From positions 17,327 to 81,326 of the forward strand of contig MNJR01000142.1 in NCBI GenBank assembly GCA_001920415.1: 64,000 nt of DNA, in the 5' to 3' direction. Below the pieces are notes generated by a model, which saw nothing but the letters and a program-made list of their open reading frames with translations, had not been told where the DNA came from and made no database searches. Origin of the DNA: Acidobacteria bacterium 13_1_20CM_3_53_8 (GTDB lineage Bacteria; Acidobacteriota; Blastocatellia; Pyrinomonadales; Pyrinomonadaceae). This document shows, in pieces, positions 42,912 through 51,951 of this stretch. A program made the position numbers and the translations under genes. Within the stretch, counting starts at the first letter, position 1; each line of letters opens with the position of its first letter.

Positions 42912-43694
42912 ATGAAAACTAATCTCATCACGGGCGCATCAAGCGGAATTGGCGAAGTGTTTGCGCGAAAGATCGCGGCGCAGAATGAAAATGTTCTGTT
43001 GGTGGCGCGTTCCGAAGATAAACTTAAACGGTTGTGCGAAGAGTTGAGCGAGCGGCATAACGTTGACGCGCAGTACATCGCGGCGGATTTGAGCGAGCGT
43101 AATGCGGGCGCACGTGTGTTTGATGAGACAGTGCGGCGCAAGCTTGATGTTGAGATGCTTGTGAATAACGCTGGCTTTGGTTCGATGGGCGATTTTCTGG
43201 AACAGGATTTAGAGCGCGAGTTGAACATGATTGATTTAAACGTGCGCGCCCTGGTTGATCTCACTTATCGCTTTCTCGCGCCGATGCGTGAGAGAAAGTC
43301 CGGCGCGATAATCAACGTGGCTTCGACCGCAGGCTTTCAGCCAGTGCCTTTCATGGCGACTTACGCCGCGACGAAAGCTTTCGTCCTTAACTTTTCCATA
43401 GCGCTCTGGGAAGAGAATCGCCAGCACAATGTTCATGTAATGGCGCTCTGCCCCGGCGTGACCGATACCAACTTTTTTGAGGCCGCGCAGATTGACCGCC
43501 CGCCCAGTCGCGCTGTGCAGACGCCGGAAGCGGTGGTCGAAACCGCGCTCTCTGCATTAAAGCGCGGTCGCAGCCACGTCGTATCGGGTTGGCCCAACTT
43601 TTTAATGGTCGAAGCCGAACGCCTGGTGCCGCGCTCAATCGTTGCGCGCGCCGCCGGAGCAATGATGAGGAAAAACAAGAACGGTGATAAGTGA
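42912..43694 (+). CDS. short-chain dehydrogenase/reductase (SDR)
   Basis: This 260-residue protein has the classical SDR fold: the cofactor loop TGASSGIGEVFARKIAAQ, NNAGFGSMG, catalytic Ser in NVASTAGFQ, and YxxxK as YAATKAFV. The basic residue after the first strand suggests NADPH. The C-terminal part FLMVEAERLVPRSIVARAAG resembles reductases near the YqjQ/DltE group. The substrate is unknown. It stands between SLBB and serC genes, each with its own start. Confidence 0.92.
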   Translation: MKTNLITGASSGIGEVFARKIAAQNENVLLVARSEDKLKRLCEELSERHNVDAQYIAADLSERNAGARVFDETVRRKLDVEMLVNNAGFGSMGDFLEQDLERELNMIDLNVRALVDLTYRFLAPMRERKSGAIINVASTAGFQPVPFMATYAATKAFVLNFSIALWEENRQHNVHVMALCPGVTDTNFFEAAQIDRPPSRAVQTPEAVVETALSALKRGRSHVVSGWPNFLMVEAERLVPRSIVARAAGAMMRKNKNGDK

Positions 43695-43807
43695 TGAGTG
43701 ATAAGTGATAAGTGAGAGAAGAAGCTGATAGCTGTTAGCTTATAGCTATCAGCTATCAGCTATTAACTTTTGACTCCAGACTCACTTATCACTCATCACT
43801 TATCACT
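43684..43807. repeat. hairpin repeat, GTGATAAGTGATGAGTGATA family with nested GATAGCTGTTAGC palindrome
   Basis: Arms 43684-43714 and 43782-43807 are complementary. The loop has a GATAGCTGTTAGCTTATAGC palindrome and TTTTGACTCCAGACTC, parallel to the copy at 29744-29873. The left arm overlaps the last codons of the SDR gene. Confidence 0.88.
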
Positions 43808-43827
43808 TTTTCATGGAGTGAAAACGA

Positions 43828-44913
43828 ATGACTGAGAGAATCTTTAATTTCAGCGCGGGGCCTGCTGTGCTGCCTGTGCCGGTGTTGGAGCAGGCGCGGG
43901 ATGAGATGTTGAGTTTGCCGAATGTTGGGATGAGCGTGATGGAGATAAGCCATCGCTCGAAGACGTTTGATGAAATCATTCATGGCGCGGAGACGGGCGT
44001 GCGCGAGCTTCTGGGCGTGCCGGAAAATTATCGCGTGCTATTTCTTCAGGGCGGCGCGAGCTTGCAGTTTTCTATGATACCTATGAATTTTCTGCCCGAA
44101 GGCGGGAGCGCGGATTACGTTATCACTGGAAGCTGGGGCAAGAAGGCGATCAAAGAGGCGAAGAAGCAGGGCAACGCGAACAAGCCTGCGGACATGGCCG
44201 ACGGCGGATACACGCGCACGCCCTCGCAGGAAGAGTTGAAGTTGGACGAACGCGCCGCTTACGTTCATATCACTACGAACGAGACGATTGAAGGCGTAGA
44301 GTGGAAACGTGAACCGGAAGTCGGTGATGTGCCGCTCTTTGCAGACTCATCGTCGGACATCATGTCGCACCCTGTGGCTATAGAAAAGTATGCTCTCATT
44401 TACGCTGGCGCGCAGAAGAATCTTGGGCCGAGCGGTGTAACGCTGGTCATCCTGCGTGATGATCTTCTAGCAAAAATCCCTGAAGGTCTTCACACGATGC
44501 TGGATTACCGAACGCATGTTCAGAACAACTCGCTTTATAACACGCCGAACACCTGGGGCATCTACATACTCAATCTGGTTTGCAAGTGGGTGAAGGAGCA
44601 GGGCGGCGTTGAGGCCATGAAGAGCCGTAACGAAACAAAGGCGCAGATGATTTATGACGCGATTGATGCGACCCAATTTTACAGAGGCCACGCAGACCCT
44701 GACTCGCGCTCTATTATGAACGTCACGTTCAGGCTTGCGTCGGAAGAGCTTGAGAAAAAATTTACGCAGGAAGCTACGGCACTGGGGTTGGACGGATTGA
44801 AAGGCCACCGCGCTGTTGGCGGCATACGCGCCTCCATTTACAACGCTTTTCCTGTAGAAGGCGTTGAAGCGCTGGTCGCGTTTATGAAGGAGTTTGAGAA
44901 GAAAAATGGATGA
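43828..44913 (+). CDS. serC: phosphoserine aminotransferase
   Basis: This 361-residue PLP enzyme turns 3-phosphohydroxypyruvate into phosphoserine. It starts IFNFSAGPAVLPVPVLEQAR, carries FLQGGASLQFSMIPMNFL, and binds PLP at the Lys in YAGAQKNLGPSGV. The end GLKGHRAVGGIRASIYNAFP is typical. GGAGTGA is spaced upstream of the ATG. It shares the direction and region of serA but not an operon. Confidence 0.95.
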   Translation: MTERIFNFSAGPAVLPVPVLEQARDEMLSLPNVGMSVMEISHRSKTFDEIIHGAETGVRELLGVPENYRVLFLQGGASLQFSMIPMNFLPEGGSADYVITGSWGKKAIKEAKKQGNANKPADMADGGYTRTPSQEELKLDERAAYVHITTNETIEGVEWKREPEVGDVPLFADSSSDIMSHPVAIEKYALIYAGAQKNLGPSGVTLVILRDDLLAKIPEGLHTMLDYRTHVQNNSLYNTPNTWGIYILNLVCKWVKEQGGVEAMKSRNETKAQMIYDAIDATQFYRGHADPDSRSIMNVTFRLASEELEKKFTQEATALGLDGLKGHRAVGGIRASIYNAFPVEGVEALVAFMKEFEKKNG

Positions 44914-44916
44914 AAG

Positions 44917-45198
44917 AGATTTGCGATTTGCGATTTGCGATTTTGGATTTTCGATTTGGTTGATGATGAAAGGCTCGCTGTGGCAAGCGCCCGTGTCAGT
45001 ACCGCCTGCGGTAGCGGGCGGGTGAAGAAGGCAAAAGGCAAAAGTAAAAAGGTAAAAGGGATAAGGCTAAAAGCATTTCAATTAAAAATTAAAAATGGTT
45101 TGTCCTATCTTTTGCCTTTGCCTTTTACCTTTTTACTTTTGCCTTTGCGAAGCTACCGCAGGCGGTACTGACCTATCCTTAATCCAAAATCGCAAATT
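44917..45198. repeat. triple-nested repeat: GATTTTGG arms, 29-bp element, AAAAGGCAAAAG hairpin
   Basis: The outermost arms GATTTGCGATTTGCGATTTT (from 44917) and AATCCAAAATCGCAAAT (to 45198) surround a 29-bp-family element whose left arm (44995-45023) is whole and right arm (45152-45172) has lost 8 bases. In its loop sits a complete AAAAGGTAAAAG hairpin (45029-45146) with an AATTAAAAATTAAAAATGG core. The insertion order, outside oldest, is readable. Confidence 0.88.
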
Positions 45199-45211
45199 AC
45201 TTTTACACTAA

Positions 45212-46273
45212 ATGAAAAAATCAATCTCGCTTTTTCTTTTCTTGCTGATGACGGCGGCGTTAGTTTCCTCTCGATCTCAAACGAGCGCGCCTTCCTCTCA
45301 ATCGCTCGCGCTTCCCAGTGAAAGGCATCTGCGAAACATCAAGCAATTAAGTTTTGGCGGACAGAATGCCGAAGCGTATTTCAGCGGCGATGGTCGGCAG
45401 CTAATCTTTCAATCGCAGCGCGACGGGCGCGAGTGCGATCAGATTTACACGATGAACGCGGACGGGTCGAACGTGAAGATGGTTTCTACTGGAATGGGGC
45501 GAACGACCTGTTCCTACTTCTTCCCGCACAAGAAACGTATTCTCTATTCATCAACGCACATGGGTTCGACCGCCTGCCCGCCGCGCCCAGATTACTCGCA
45601 CGGTTACGTCTGGCCTATCTATTCTTCTTACGACATCTTCACTGCGCGGCCTGATGGTTCGGATTTGAAGCGGCTGACGACAACGCCGGGTTACGACGCG
45701 GAAGCGACCATTTCAACCGACGGACGCAACATAGTTTTCACTTCTATGCGCGACGGCGATCTTGATGTTTACATGATGGATGCGAATGGGAAGCATGTGA
45801 AGAGATTGACGACCGAGTTGGGCTACGACGGCGGGGCGTTCTTTTCGGCGGACGGCAGAAAGATAGTCTATCGCGCCTATCATCCGAAGACGCCTGCGGA
45901 GATTTCAAGGTACAAGCAGAAGCTTGCGGAGAATCTGATTGAGCCGACTGTGTTTGAAATCTGGGTGATGAATGCGGACGGGTCAAACAAAAGGCAGGTA
46001 ACGAATCTGGGTGTGGCTAGCTTCGCGCCCTACTTTTTCCCGGACGCTCGACGCATTATCTTCGCCTCGAACCTGAACGATCCGGGCGGGCGCAACTTCG
46101 ATCTCTACGTGGTCAACGCGGACGGCACAGGGTTGGAGCGTATCACTTACAACGACACTTTCGACGGCTTTCCAATGTTCTCGCCGGATGGCAAGAAGTT
46201 GGTCTTTGCCTCAAACCGCAATGCTAGAGTGAGGGGCGAAACGAATGTTTTTATTGCAGATTGGGTGGAATAA
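45212..46273 (+). CDS. secreted TolB-like beta-propeller (PD40) protein
   Basis: The protein has 353 residues with a signal peptide (1-22, LFLLMTAALVSS). Five or six PD40-type blades follow: AYFSGDGRQLIFQSQRDG, CDQIYTMNADGSNVKMV, EATISTDGRNIVFTSMRDGD, AFFSADGRKIVYRA and MFSPDGKKLVFASNRNARVR. It looks like the TolB propeller without the TolB N-terminal domain, so a periplasmic binding protein or part of a peptidase system is likely. No Tol-Pal genes are near. Confidence 0.85.
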   Translation: MKKSISLFLFLLMTAALVSSRSQTSAPSSQSLALPSERHLRNIKQLSFGGQNAEAYFSGDGRQLIFQSQRDGRECDQIYTMNADGSNVKMVSTGMGRTTCSYFFPHKKRILYSSTHMGSTACPPRPDYSHGYVWPIYSSYDIFTARPDGSDLKRLTTTPGYDAEATISTDGRNIVFTSMRDGDLDVYMMDANGKHVKRLTTELGYDGGAFFSADGRKIVYRAYHPKTPAEISRYKQKLAENLIEPTVFEIWVMNADGSNKRQVTNLGVASFAPYFFPDARRIIFASNLNDPGGRNFDLYVVNADGTGLERITYNDTFDGFPMFSPDGKKLVFASNRNARVRGETNVFIADWVE

Positions 46274-46385
46274 AGTCAGATTAATTTTAGATTTTAGATT
46301 TTAGATTTTCGATTGGAAGAAGCGGAAAGCTTTTAAATCGAAAATCTAAAATCTAAAATCTAAAATTAATCTGACTCCAGACTAT
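46274..46385. repeat. GATTTTAGATTTTAG-family hairpin flanked by AGTCAGATTAATT / AATTAATCTGACTCC arms
   Basis: The inner arms are complementary around GGAAGAAGCGGAAAGCTTTT. The right end AATCTGACTCCAGACTA is 10 bp before the ATG of the M28 gene, which has no Shine-Dalgarno. The left arm starts just after the preceding stop. Confidence 0.88.
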
Positions 46386-46393
46386 TCTTTTAT

Positions 46394-48025
46394 ATGAGAT
46401 TTGAAATCAAGCAGCGAAGGCTTCTGAGCCTTTCTCTCATCCTCATCTTTGCTCTTAGTGTTCCGGCGCAACAGACCAGAATCGAGCAGAGCGCGCCGAA
46501 TGTAGAACGTCTGCGCTCGCACATCACTTATCTGGCGTCGGATGCGCTGGAAGGTAGAAGAACAGGGACAGAGGGAGCGAATAAGGCTGCGGAATATATC
46601 GCGCGAGAGTTCGCGCAGTACGGGCTGATACCTGCTGGCGGCTCTCTATCCGAAGCTCACACCGGCGCTAGCTTCCAGAAATTTCCATTCGTCGCGGGCG
46701 TGGAGCTTGGCCGAACCAACGCAATGCTGTTCACGCCGTCTGCTGCGACATCCGGCGCGACGGCGCAAACTCGCGCGACTTCGCTTGATCTTCGTTTGCA
46801 GGAAGATTGGATGCCGCTTGGTTTTTCGATGAACGGGCGTGCGGAGAATCTGTCTGCGACGTTCGTGGGATACGGCATCACTGCGTCGGAGTTGAATCAT
46901 GATGATTACGCGAGTGCAGATGTGAATGGAAGAGTTGCGATTGCGCTCGCAGACACGCCTGACGGTGATAATCCACACGGGCAGTTCGCGCGCTACGCGG
47001 ACGTGCGCTGGAAGGCGATTGCTGCGCGAGAGCATGGCGCGCGTGCGCTCATGGTCGTAGCAAGCGAAGAGAATTTCAGGGATGAGAGGCTTGCTAAATT
47101 GTCTTATGACAACAGCGCTGGCGACGCTGGCCTGCCCGTCGTTATCGTTTCGCGCCAGTCCGCGCAGAGAATTCTGACCACAGGCGGACTCGCTCCTCTA
47201 GCAGATTTAGAGAGAGCGGCGCGTGAAAGAATTTCATCAACGAGTTCGAGCGCGGCTGTGGCTGTAGGCGCTAATCAAGCGCATAAGCCTCTGGCCCTGC
47301 CGCTTCAGAACGTTTCGTTGACGATTGCTGTTGACATCAAGCGGCGCGAAGTCCCTGCGATGAATGTCATAGGAATTCTAGAAGGCTCAGACCCGCAGTT
47401 GAAAACGGAGGCGATAGTAATCGGCGCGCATTACGATCATCTAGGTCGTGGTGGAAGCGGAAGCCTTGCGCCGCGCGAGGGCGACATACATCACGGCGCT
47501 GACGACAACGCTTCGGGCGTCGCAGGTCTTCTTGAACTCGCTCGAATTTTTTCCGCCAAAAGAGCGAGAATAAGTCGCACGCTCGTCTTCATAGCATTCA
47601 GCGGCGAAGAAGAAGGACTTCTGGGGTCAAGCTTTTATGTGAACCATCCGGTCGTGCCGCTCGAACAGACAGTTGCCATGATAAATATGGATATGATTGG
47701 CCGCATGCGAGATAACAAGTTGATCGTTGGCGGCGTCGGAACCGCAACGGAGTGGCGCGATTGGATTGGTATGGCTAATTTCAAGGCCGCGCCTGGTGGA
47801 CTCGTTTTCACCACGCCAGATCAGCCTAACGGCCCGCGTCATCCAATCAGTGAACTACCTGCGGGTGCAAGCGTAAATGGCTCGATTATTGGCACACCCA
47901 AATTTACGTTAACGCTCAACGAAGACGGCTACGGGCCCAGCGATCATTCTTCGTTCTACGCGAAGAAGATTTCTGTGCTCTTCGCGCATAGTCTCTTTCA
48001 TCGGAAATATTATTCGCTCAATTGA
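46394..48025 (+). CDS. M28 family zinc peptidase, C-terminus lost by deletion/frameshift
   Basis: The frame has 543 residues with a signal peptide (about 8-25). A PA-type insert precedes the catalytic domain: VIGAHYDHLGRGG, HHGADDNASGVAGLLELARI, FIAFSGEEEGLLGSS and INMDMIG give most zinc ligands and the general base. After DHSSFYAKKISVLF the frame reads AHSLFHRKYYSLN and stops. The usual THxDYH segment with the last zinc His is missing. The other frame continues from 47985 as RIVSFIGNIIRSID into a PDZ domain. An out-of-frame deletion at about 47983/47984 fits, so the enzyme is probably inactive. Confidence 0.85.
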   Translation: MRFEIKQRRLLSLSLILIFALSVPAQQTRIEQSAPNVERLRSHITYLASDALEGRRTGTEGANKAAEYIAREFAQYGLIPAGGSLSEAHTGASFQKFPFVAGVELGRTNAMLFTPSAATSGATAQTRATSLDLRLQEDWMPLGFSMNGRAENLSATFVGYGITASELNHDDYASADVNGRVAIALADTPDGDNPHGQFARYADVRWKAIAAREHGARALMVVASEENFRDERLAKLSYDNSAGDAGLPVVIVSRQSAQRILTTGGLAPLADLERAARERISSTSSSAAVAVGANQAHKPLALPLQNVSLTIAVDIKRREVPAMNVIGILEGSDPQLKTEAIVIGAHYDHLGRGGSGSLAPREGDIHHGADDNASGVAGLLELARIFSAKRARISRTLVFIAFSGEEEGLLGSSFYVNHPVVPLEQTVAMINMDMIGRMRDNKLIVGGVGTATEWRDWIGMANFKAAPGGLVFTTPDQPNGPRHPISELPAGASVNGSIIGTPKFTLTLNEDGYGPSDHSSFYAKKISVLFAHSLFHRKYYSLN

Positions 48026-48356
48026 TGCGAACCAGCAGCGGCCCACTTACACAGTTGCGCGAAGCGAATCAGCGGGGCGCACAATGGGTTTTCGAGTTTA
48101 TCTTGGGACGATTCCTAACTACTCGGATTCAAACGACGGAGTGTTGCTTGACGGTATTCGGGATGATTCGCCTGCGGCGAAAGCCGGATTGAAGGCCGGA
48201 GACAGGATCATACGGCTAGCGGGGCGCGAGGTTCACAACGTTTACGATTACACCTACGCGCTAGGAGAGATGAAGGCCGGACAGGAGTATGAAATAGAGG
48301 TAGTGCGCGGCAGCGAACACCTCAAGCTGAAGATAATTCCTGCCGCGAGAAGGTGA
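47985..48356 (+). pseudogene. detached PDZ-domain end of the M28 peptidase
   Basis: From 47985 the frame gives 123 residues: RIVSFIGNIIRSIDANQQRP, TYTVARSESAGRTMGFRVYL, then the PDZ core GVLLDGIRDDSPAAKAGLKA and GDRIIRLAGREVHNVYDY. In intact relatives this follows the peptidase domain directly. An ATG at 48084 could start a separate 90-residue PDZ protein, but no Shine-Dalgarno is evident. I read it as a remnant. Confidence 0.75.
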
Positions 48357-48360
48357 AATA

Positions 48361-48460
48361 GAAGGCAAAAGGTAAAAGTAAAAAGGCAAAAGTAAGGAGG
48401 GGCTTTCCAATAAAAGCTCCTGCCTTCACTTTTGCCTTTTACCTTTTTACTTTTGCCTTA
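48361..48460. repeat. hairpin repeat, AAAAGGTAAAAGTAAAAAGG family, supplying the RRM gene stop
   Basis: The left arm (48361-48393) pairs with CTTTTGCCTTTTACCTTTTT and the rest of the right arm (about 48428-48460). The loop is AGGAGGGGCTTTCCAATAAA-like. The TTA at 48458-48460 is the reverse complement of the TAA stop of the RNA-binding protein gene. Confidence 0.85.
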
Positions 48461-48805
48461 CCAACGCGGCTCGCGTTCGTCGCGGCTGCCGCGATCATAG
48501 TCGCGCTCGCCGCCTCGGTTGTCGCCGCCGTAGCTGCGTCCACCGCCGCCGCGATCAACTCGTGGCTTGGCCTCGTTGACGGTCAGGTTGCGACCGCCGA
48601 ACTCTTTGCCATTAAACTGCTCTATGGCAGCATTGGCCTCTTCCTGCGCAGCCATCTCTACGAAGCCGAAGCCGCGCGAGCGACCCGTCTCTCTATCTTC
48701 GATGATGTTGGCAGATTCGACCGTTCCCGCCTGCGCGAACAGTTCACGAAGGTCTTCGCTAGTCGTGCGAAACGACAGATTACCTACATAAAGTCTCGTA
48801 GCCAT
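48458..48805 (-). CDS. RRM-domain RNA-binding protein
   Basis: This 115-residue protein has one RNA recognition motif with RNP2 LYVGNL (residues 5-10) and RNP1 RGFGFVEM (about 44-51). A Gly/Arg/Asp-rich tail follows ([20 protein letters not shown]). It matches bacterial glycine-rich RRM proteins often linked to cold response. Target RNAs are unknown. The stop codon lies in a hairpin repeat. Confidence 0.93.
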   Translation of the reverse strand: MATRLYVGNLSFRTTSEDLRELFAQAGTVESANIIEDRETGRSRGFGFVEMAAQEEANAAIEQFNGKEFGGRNLTVNEAKPRVDRGGGGRSYGGDNRGGERDYDRGSRDEREPRW

Positions 48806-49159
48806 ATTTCTATTCTTCCCTTTTCGAGGTTAAGGAAGCGCGGGCTTTTCTGGAGAATCGCCTAGAATGGAAGGATAAGGGAGACGATGTAGACCTTCTC
48901 TGACGATAGCGCGACTGGGGCCCGTGTGCTCTAATCGAGCAGCTTCTAACAAGTTTACAAACCTAGCCTAACTCTCTTCTTTCCGCGTCCTTCGTCGCCT
49001 GACTGACGGCGGGCATGCGTGAACCTCCTGGCGGTCACGCAAGAGCAAGCATCTGACAGAATTAAGTATGCAGCTATTTTGCATAAAGCGCAAGATGCTG
49101 GATTGCATGCTGTATTGAAAACTTCATGATGACGAAGATTAGAGCGCAATTCAAAACCC

Positions 49160-49292
49160 CTTTGCGAGCTTTGCTCTTTTCTTTGCGCCTTTGCGAGAAA
49201 CAGTAACTCTCTTAACACTTAAGATTGATGTGAATTGAAGGTTCACGCAAAGGCGCAAAGAGAAATACTTAAGCTCGCTAAGTGTTGAGTAG
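49160..49292. repeat. hairpin repeat, TTTGCGCCTTTGCGAGAAAC family
   Basis: The left part (49160-49202, CTTTGCGCCTTTGCGAGAAA) and right part (49240-49292, TTCACGCAAAGGCGCAAAGA) are inverted copies. Also inside is ACACTTAAG with its inverse. The gap 48806-49515 contains this element and no recognised gene. Confidence 0.75.
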
Positions 49293-49515
49293 TTATTATG
49301 GATTTTGAAGTGGTCTCTGATTCTTATCTTCAAACTGAGATGCTTCTGGCTGTGTCTGTATGCTGTAAGCCCCGAAAACACGAGTAATGAAAATCATTGC
49401 GTAGAGCATGGCAGAGCGAGTATTTTAGGACGGCGAATTTGACTCTCCCCTTCCGCCCCTGTTTTTACAGGGCTTCGACTCTCGCGCGTAGACTTTCAAC
49501 TCACGGAGATGCGTC

Positions 49516-51933
49516 ATGAATAAGCGTACGATAATTGCTCTATTACTTTTGCTCTCTTTCGTCATAACGGGTTTGGGCCAACAACCGACTACACAGACTC
49601 AAGCTCAGACGCAGCAGAGCGCTCCTTCGCCTCCTGCGCAAACCAGAGAGGATGTCGTGCGCATCACCACGAATCTTGTGCAGGTGGACGTGTCCGTCAC
49701 GGATCATAACGGTCAGCCCGTGACGGATTTGACTGCGGACGATTTCGAGGTGACAGAGGACGGGCGACCGCAGAAGATAAGTAATCTGAGTTTCATCAAG
49801 CCAGCTAGCGCCGAGCCGCCGCCGCCAGCCGCGCCTGCGCCCGCAGTCAGGCCAGCCAGAGGAGTCGCGCCCGTACCTCCGCCTCCGCCAGTTCATCTGC
49901 GACCCGAACAGGTACGCCGCACCGTCGCGCTGGTAGTTGACGACCTGGGACTTTCTTTTGAAAGCTCGCACTACGTGCGCGAGGCTCTCAAGAAATTTGT
50001 TGACGAGCAGATGCAGCCGGGCGATCTGGTCGCCGTCATACGCACGGGCGCAGGCATAGGCGCGCTTCAACAGTTCACTGCCGACCGAAGCTTGCTCTAC
50101 GCTGCGATTGATCGTGTGCGCTACAACTTGAACAGCCGTAACTTCAGCGCGTTCGCTCCCGTAGGCAATGACATACGAACTGTAGGTTCGAGCGTTATCG
50201 GCATGAATGGCAGGGATGAGAGTATCAGCACTTTCAGAAATTCAGATGATACTCACGATAGCCAGTACAATCCCGGCAACGAGCTAATCAATTCGCTGTT
50301 GAGACTCTCGACGCCGGGCATACAGGCCAACCAATATCGTGACGACATCTTTTCCGTAGGCACGCTCGGCGCGCTCAATTACATAATCCGTGGGCTTCGC
50401 ACTCTTCCCGGTCGGAAATCAATAGTCCTCTTCTCCGATGGCTTCCGTATGTACGACCAGGATCAAGGTTCACAGCGCATACTGGATTCTATGAATCGCC
50501 TTGTTGATCTTGCGAATCGCGCGTCGGTCGTCATCTACACGATTGACCCGCGCGGGGTTCAGGTTCTTGGAGTGACGGCGGCGGACAATTTTGCAGGCCC
50601 GTTCTCGCACGGCAATACTAATTTTGCGTCAGACAACGGAGACCCTTTGCAGGAGCAGTGGGTGCAGGGCATTGATAGCGATCTTCAGACAAGACGCAAC
50701 GATTTTTTTGCCACGCAGCAGGGATTGAGCTATCTGGCGAAACAGACCGGAGGGCTTTTCATCAGGAACAATAACGACATCGTAGGCGCATTGCGCCGCG
50801 TACTCAACGATCAGAAGGGTTATTATCTTCTGGGCTATCGTCCAGACGAATCAACTGTCAACGAACAAGGAAGACGCGCAGGCTTTCATCACATCACTGT
50901 GAAAGTTAAGCGACCGGGATTGTCCGTCAGAACACGCTCGGGCTTCTATCATTTCACGGACGAAGAGGCTTTGCGCCCAGTGTATCAAAGCGTGCCTCAA
51001 CAACTCTACGCCGCTCTGGCTTCGCCTTTCACATCGGGCGACATTAACGTTCGCATGTCCAGTGTCTTCGGCTTCGACCCGGAGCGCGGCGGCTCTTTCA
51101 CAGAATCAATCCTGCACATAAACGGGCAGGACCTGACATTCACGAAGCAGCCCGACGGCACGCACAAGGCTTCGTTTCAAATACTGTCCGTCACCTTTGG
51201 CGACAACGGCAGGGTCGTTGATCAGGACGCGCGCGCCTATTCGATCGTCGTAGAGGAGGCCAACCTTGAGCATACGCGCAACTCAGGATTAATCTACGTC
51301 GTGACGCTTCCCATCAAGAAACCCGGCGCGTACCAACTGCGCATGGCTATACGCGATTCCACGAGCGGGCACGTAGGCTCTGCCAACCAGTTCATAGAAG
51401 TGCCGGACATAAAGAAGAAACGTCTGACGCTCTCAGGCATCATACTGAGCAGAAGCGCGCCGCAGCCTACGACTAACTCGACCGTTTCAAATTCCGCATC
51501 GAACGGCGCGGCCAACCCTGCATCAGGCGCTGGCGCATCTGCGGCAGGCACACCCGAAATCAGCGCTACACAAGGACAGGTTCAGGAAGCCCATCCGCTC
51601 GTGAGTCAAGCCATACGCAGATTCCAGCACGGCCAGGCGCTCACCTACGGCTATTACATCTACAACGCGCGTCTAAATTCCGCGCGTCGCCCGCAACTCC
51701 AAACACAGTTGCGACTCTACCGCGACGGCCAGCTTGTTTATACCGGAAAGATTAACGAGTTCGACGCAGCAGGCCAAACAGATATGCGACAGATAGAGGC
51801 GGGCGGCATACTGCGTCTGGGCACAGACCTGAAGCCCGGCGAGTATGTCCTGCAAGTCATAGTCATTGACAAACTCGCCACAAGCGACGCTAGCCTTGCG
51901 ACGCAGTGGATGGATTTTGATCTGGTTGATTAG
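49516..51933 (+). CDS. VWFA-related acidobacterial-domain secreted protein
   Basis: The protein has 805 residues with a signal peptide (1-21). After a Gln/Thr/Pro-rich stretch comes REDVVRITTNLVQVDVSVTD with HNGQPVTDLTADDFEVTEDG, the signature of the VWFA-related acidobacterial domain. The VWA-like domain follows: TVALVVDDLGLSF, RTLPGRKSIVLFSDGFR and VVIYTIDPRGVQ. The C-terminal 350 residues are beta-rich, perhaps repeated Ig-like folds. Its DDLGLS resembles but does not exactly match DxSxS. The family is large in Acidobacteriota with no assigned function. Confidence 0.92.
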   Translation: MNKRTIIALLLLLSFVITGLGQQPTTQTQAQTQQSAPSPPAQTREDVVRITTNLVQVDVSVTDHNGQPVTDLTADDFEVTEDGRPQKISNLSFIKPASAEPPPPAAPAPAVRPARGVAPVPPPPPVHLRPEQVRRTVALVVDDLGLSFESSHYVREALKKFVDEQMQPGDLVAVIRTGAGIGALQQFTADRSLLYAAIDRVRYNLNSRNFSAFAPVGNDIRTVGSSVIGMNGRDESISTFRNSDDTHDSQYNPGNELINSLLRLSTPGIQANQYRDDIFSVGTLGALNYIIRGLRTLPGRKSIVLFSDGFRMYDQDQGSQRILDSMNRLVDLANRASVVIYTIDPRGVQVLGVTAADNFAGPFSHGNTNFASDNGDPLQEQWVQGIDSDLQTRRNDFFATQQGLSYLAKQTGGLFIRNNNDIVGALRRVLNDQKGYYLLGYRPDESTVNEQGRRAGFHHITVKVKRPGLSVRTRSGFYHFTDEEALRPVYQSVPQQLYAALASPFTSGDINVRMSSVFGFDPERGGSFTESILHINGQDLTFTKQPDGTHKASFQILSVTFGDNGRVVDQDARAYSIVVEEANLEHTRNSGLIYVVTLPIKKPGAYQLRMAIRDSTSGHVGSANQFIEVPDIKKKRLTLSGIILSRSAPQPTTNSTVSNSASNGAANPASGAGASAAGTPEISATQGQVQEAHPLVSQAIRRFQHGQALTYGYYIYNARLNSARRPQLQTQLRLYRDGQLVYTGKINEFDAAGQTDMRQIEAGGILRLGTDLKPGEYVLQVIVIDKLATSDASLATQWMDFDLVD

Positions 51934-51951
51934 CTATAGGAACGAAGCCAT

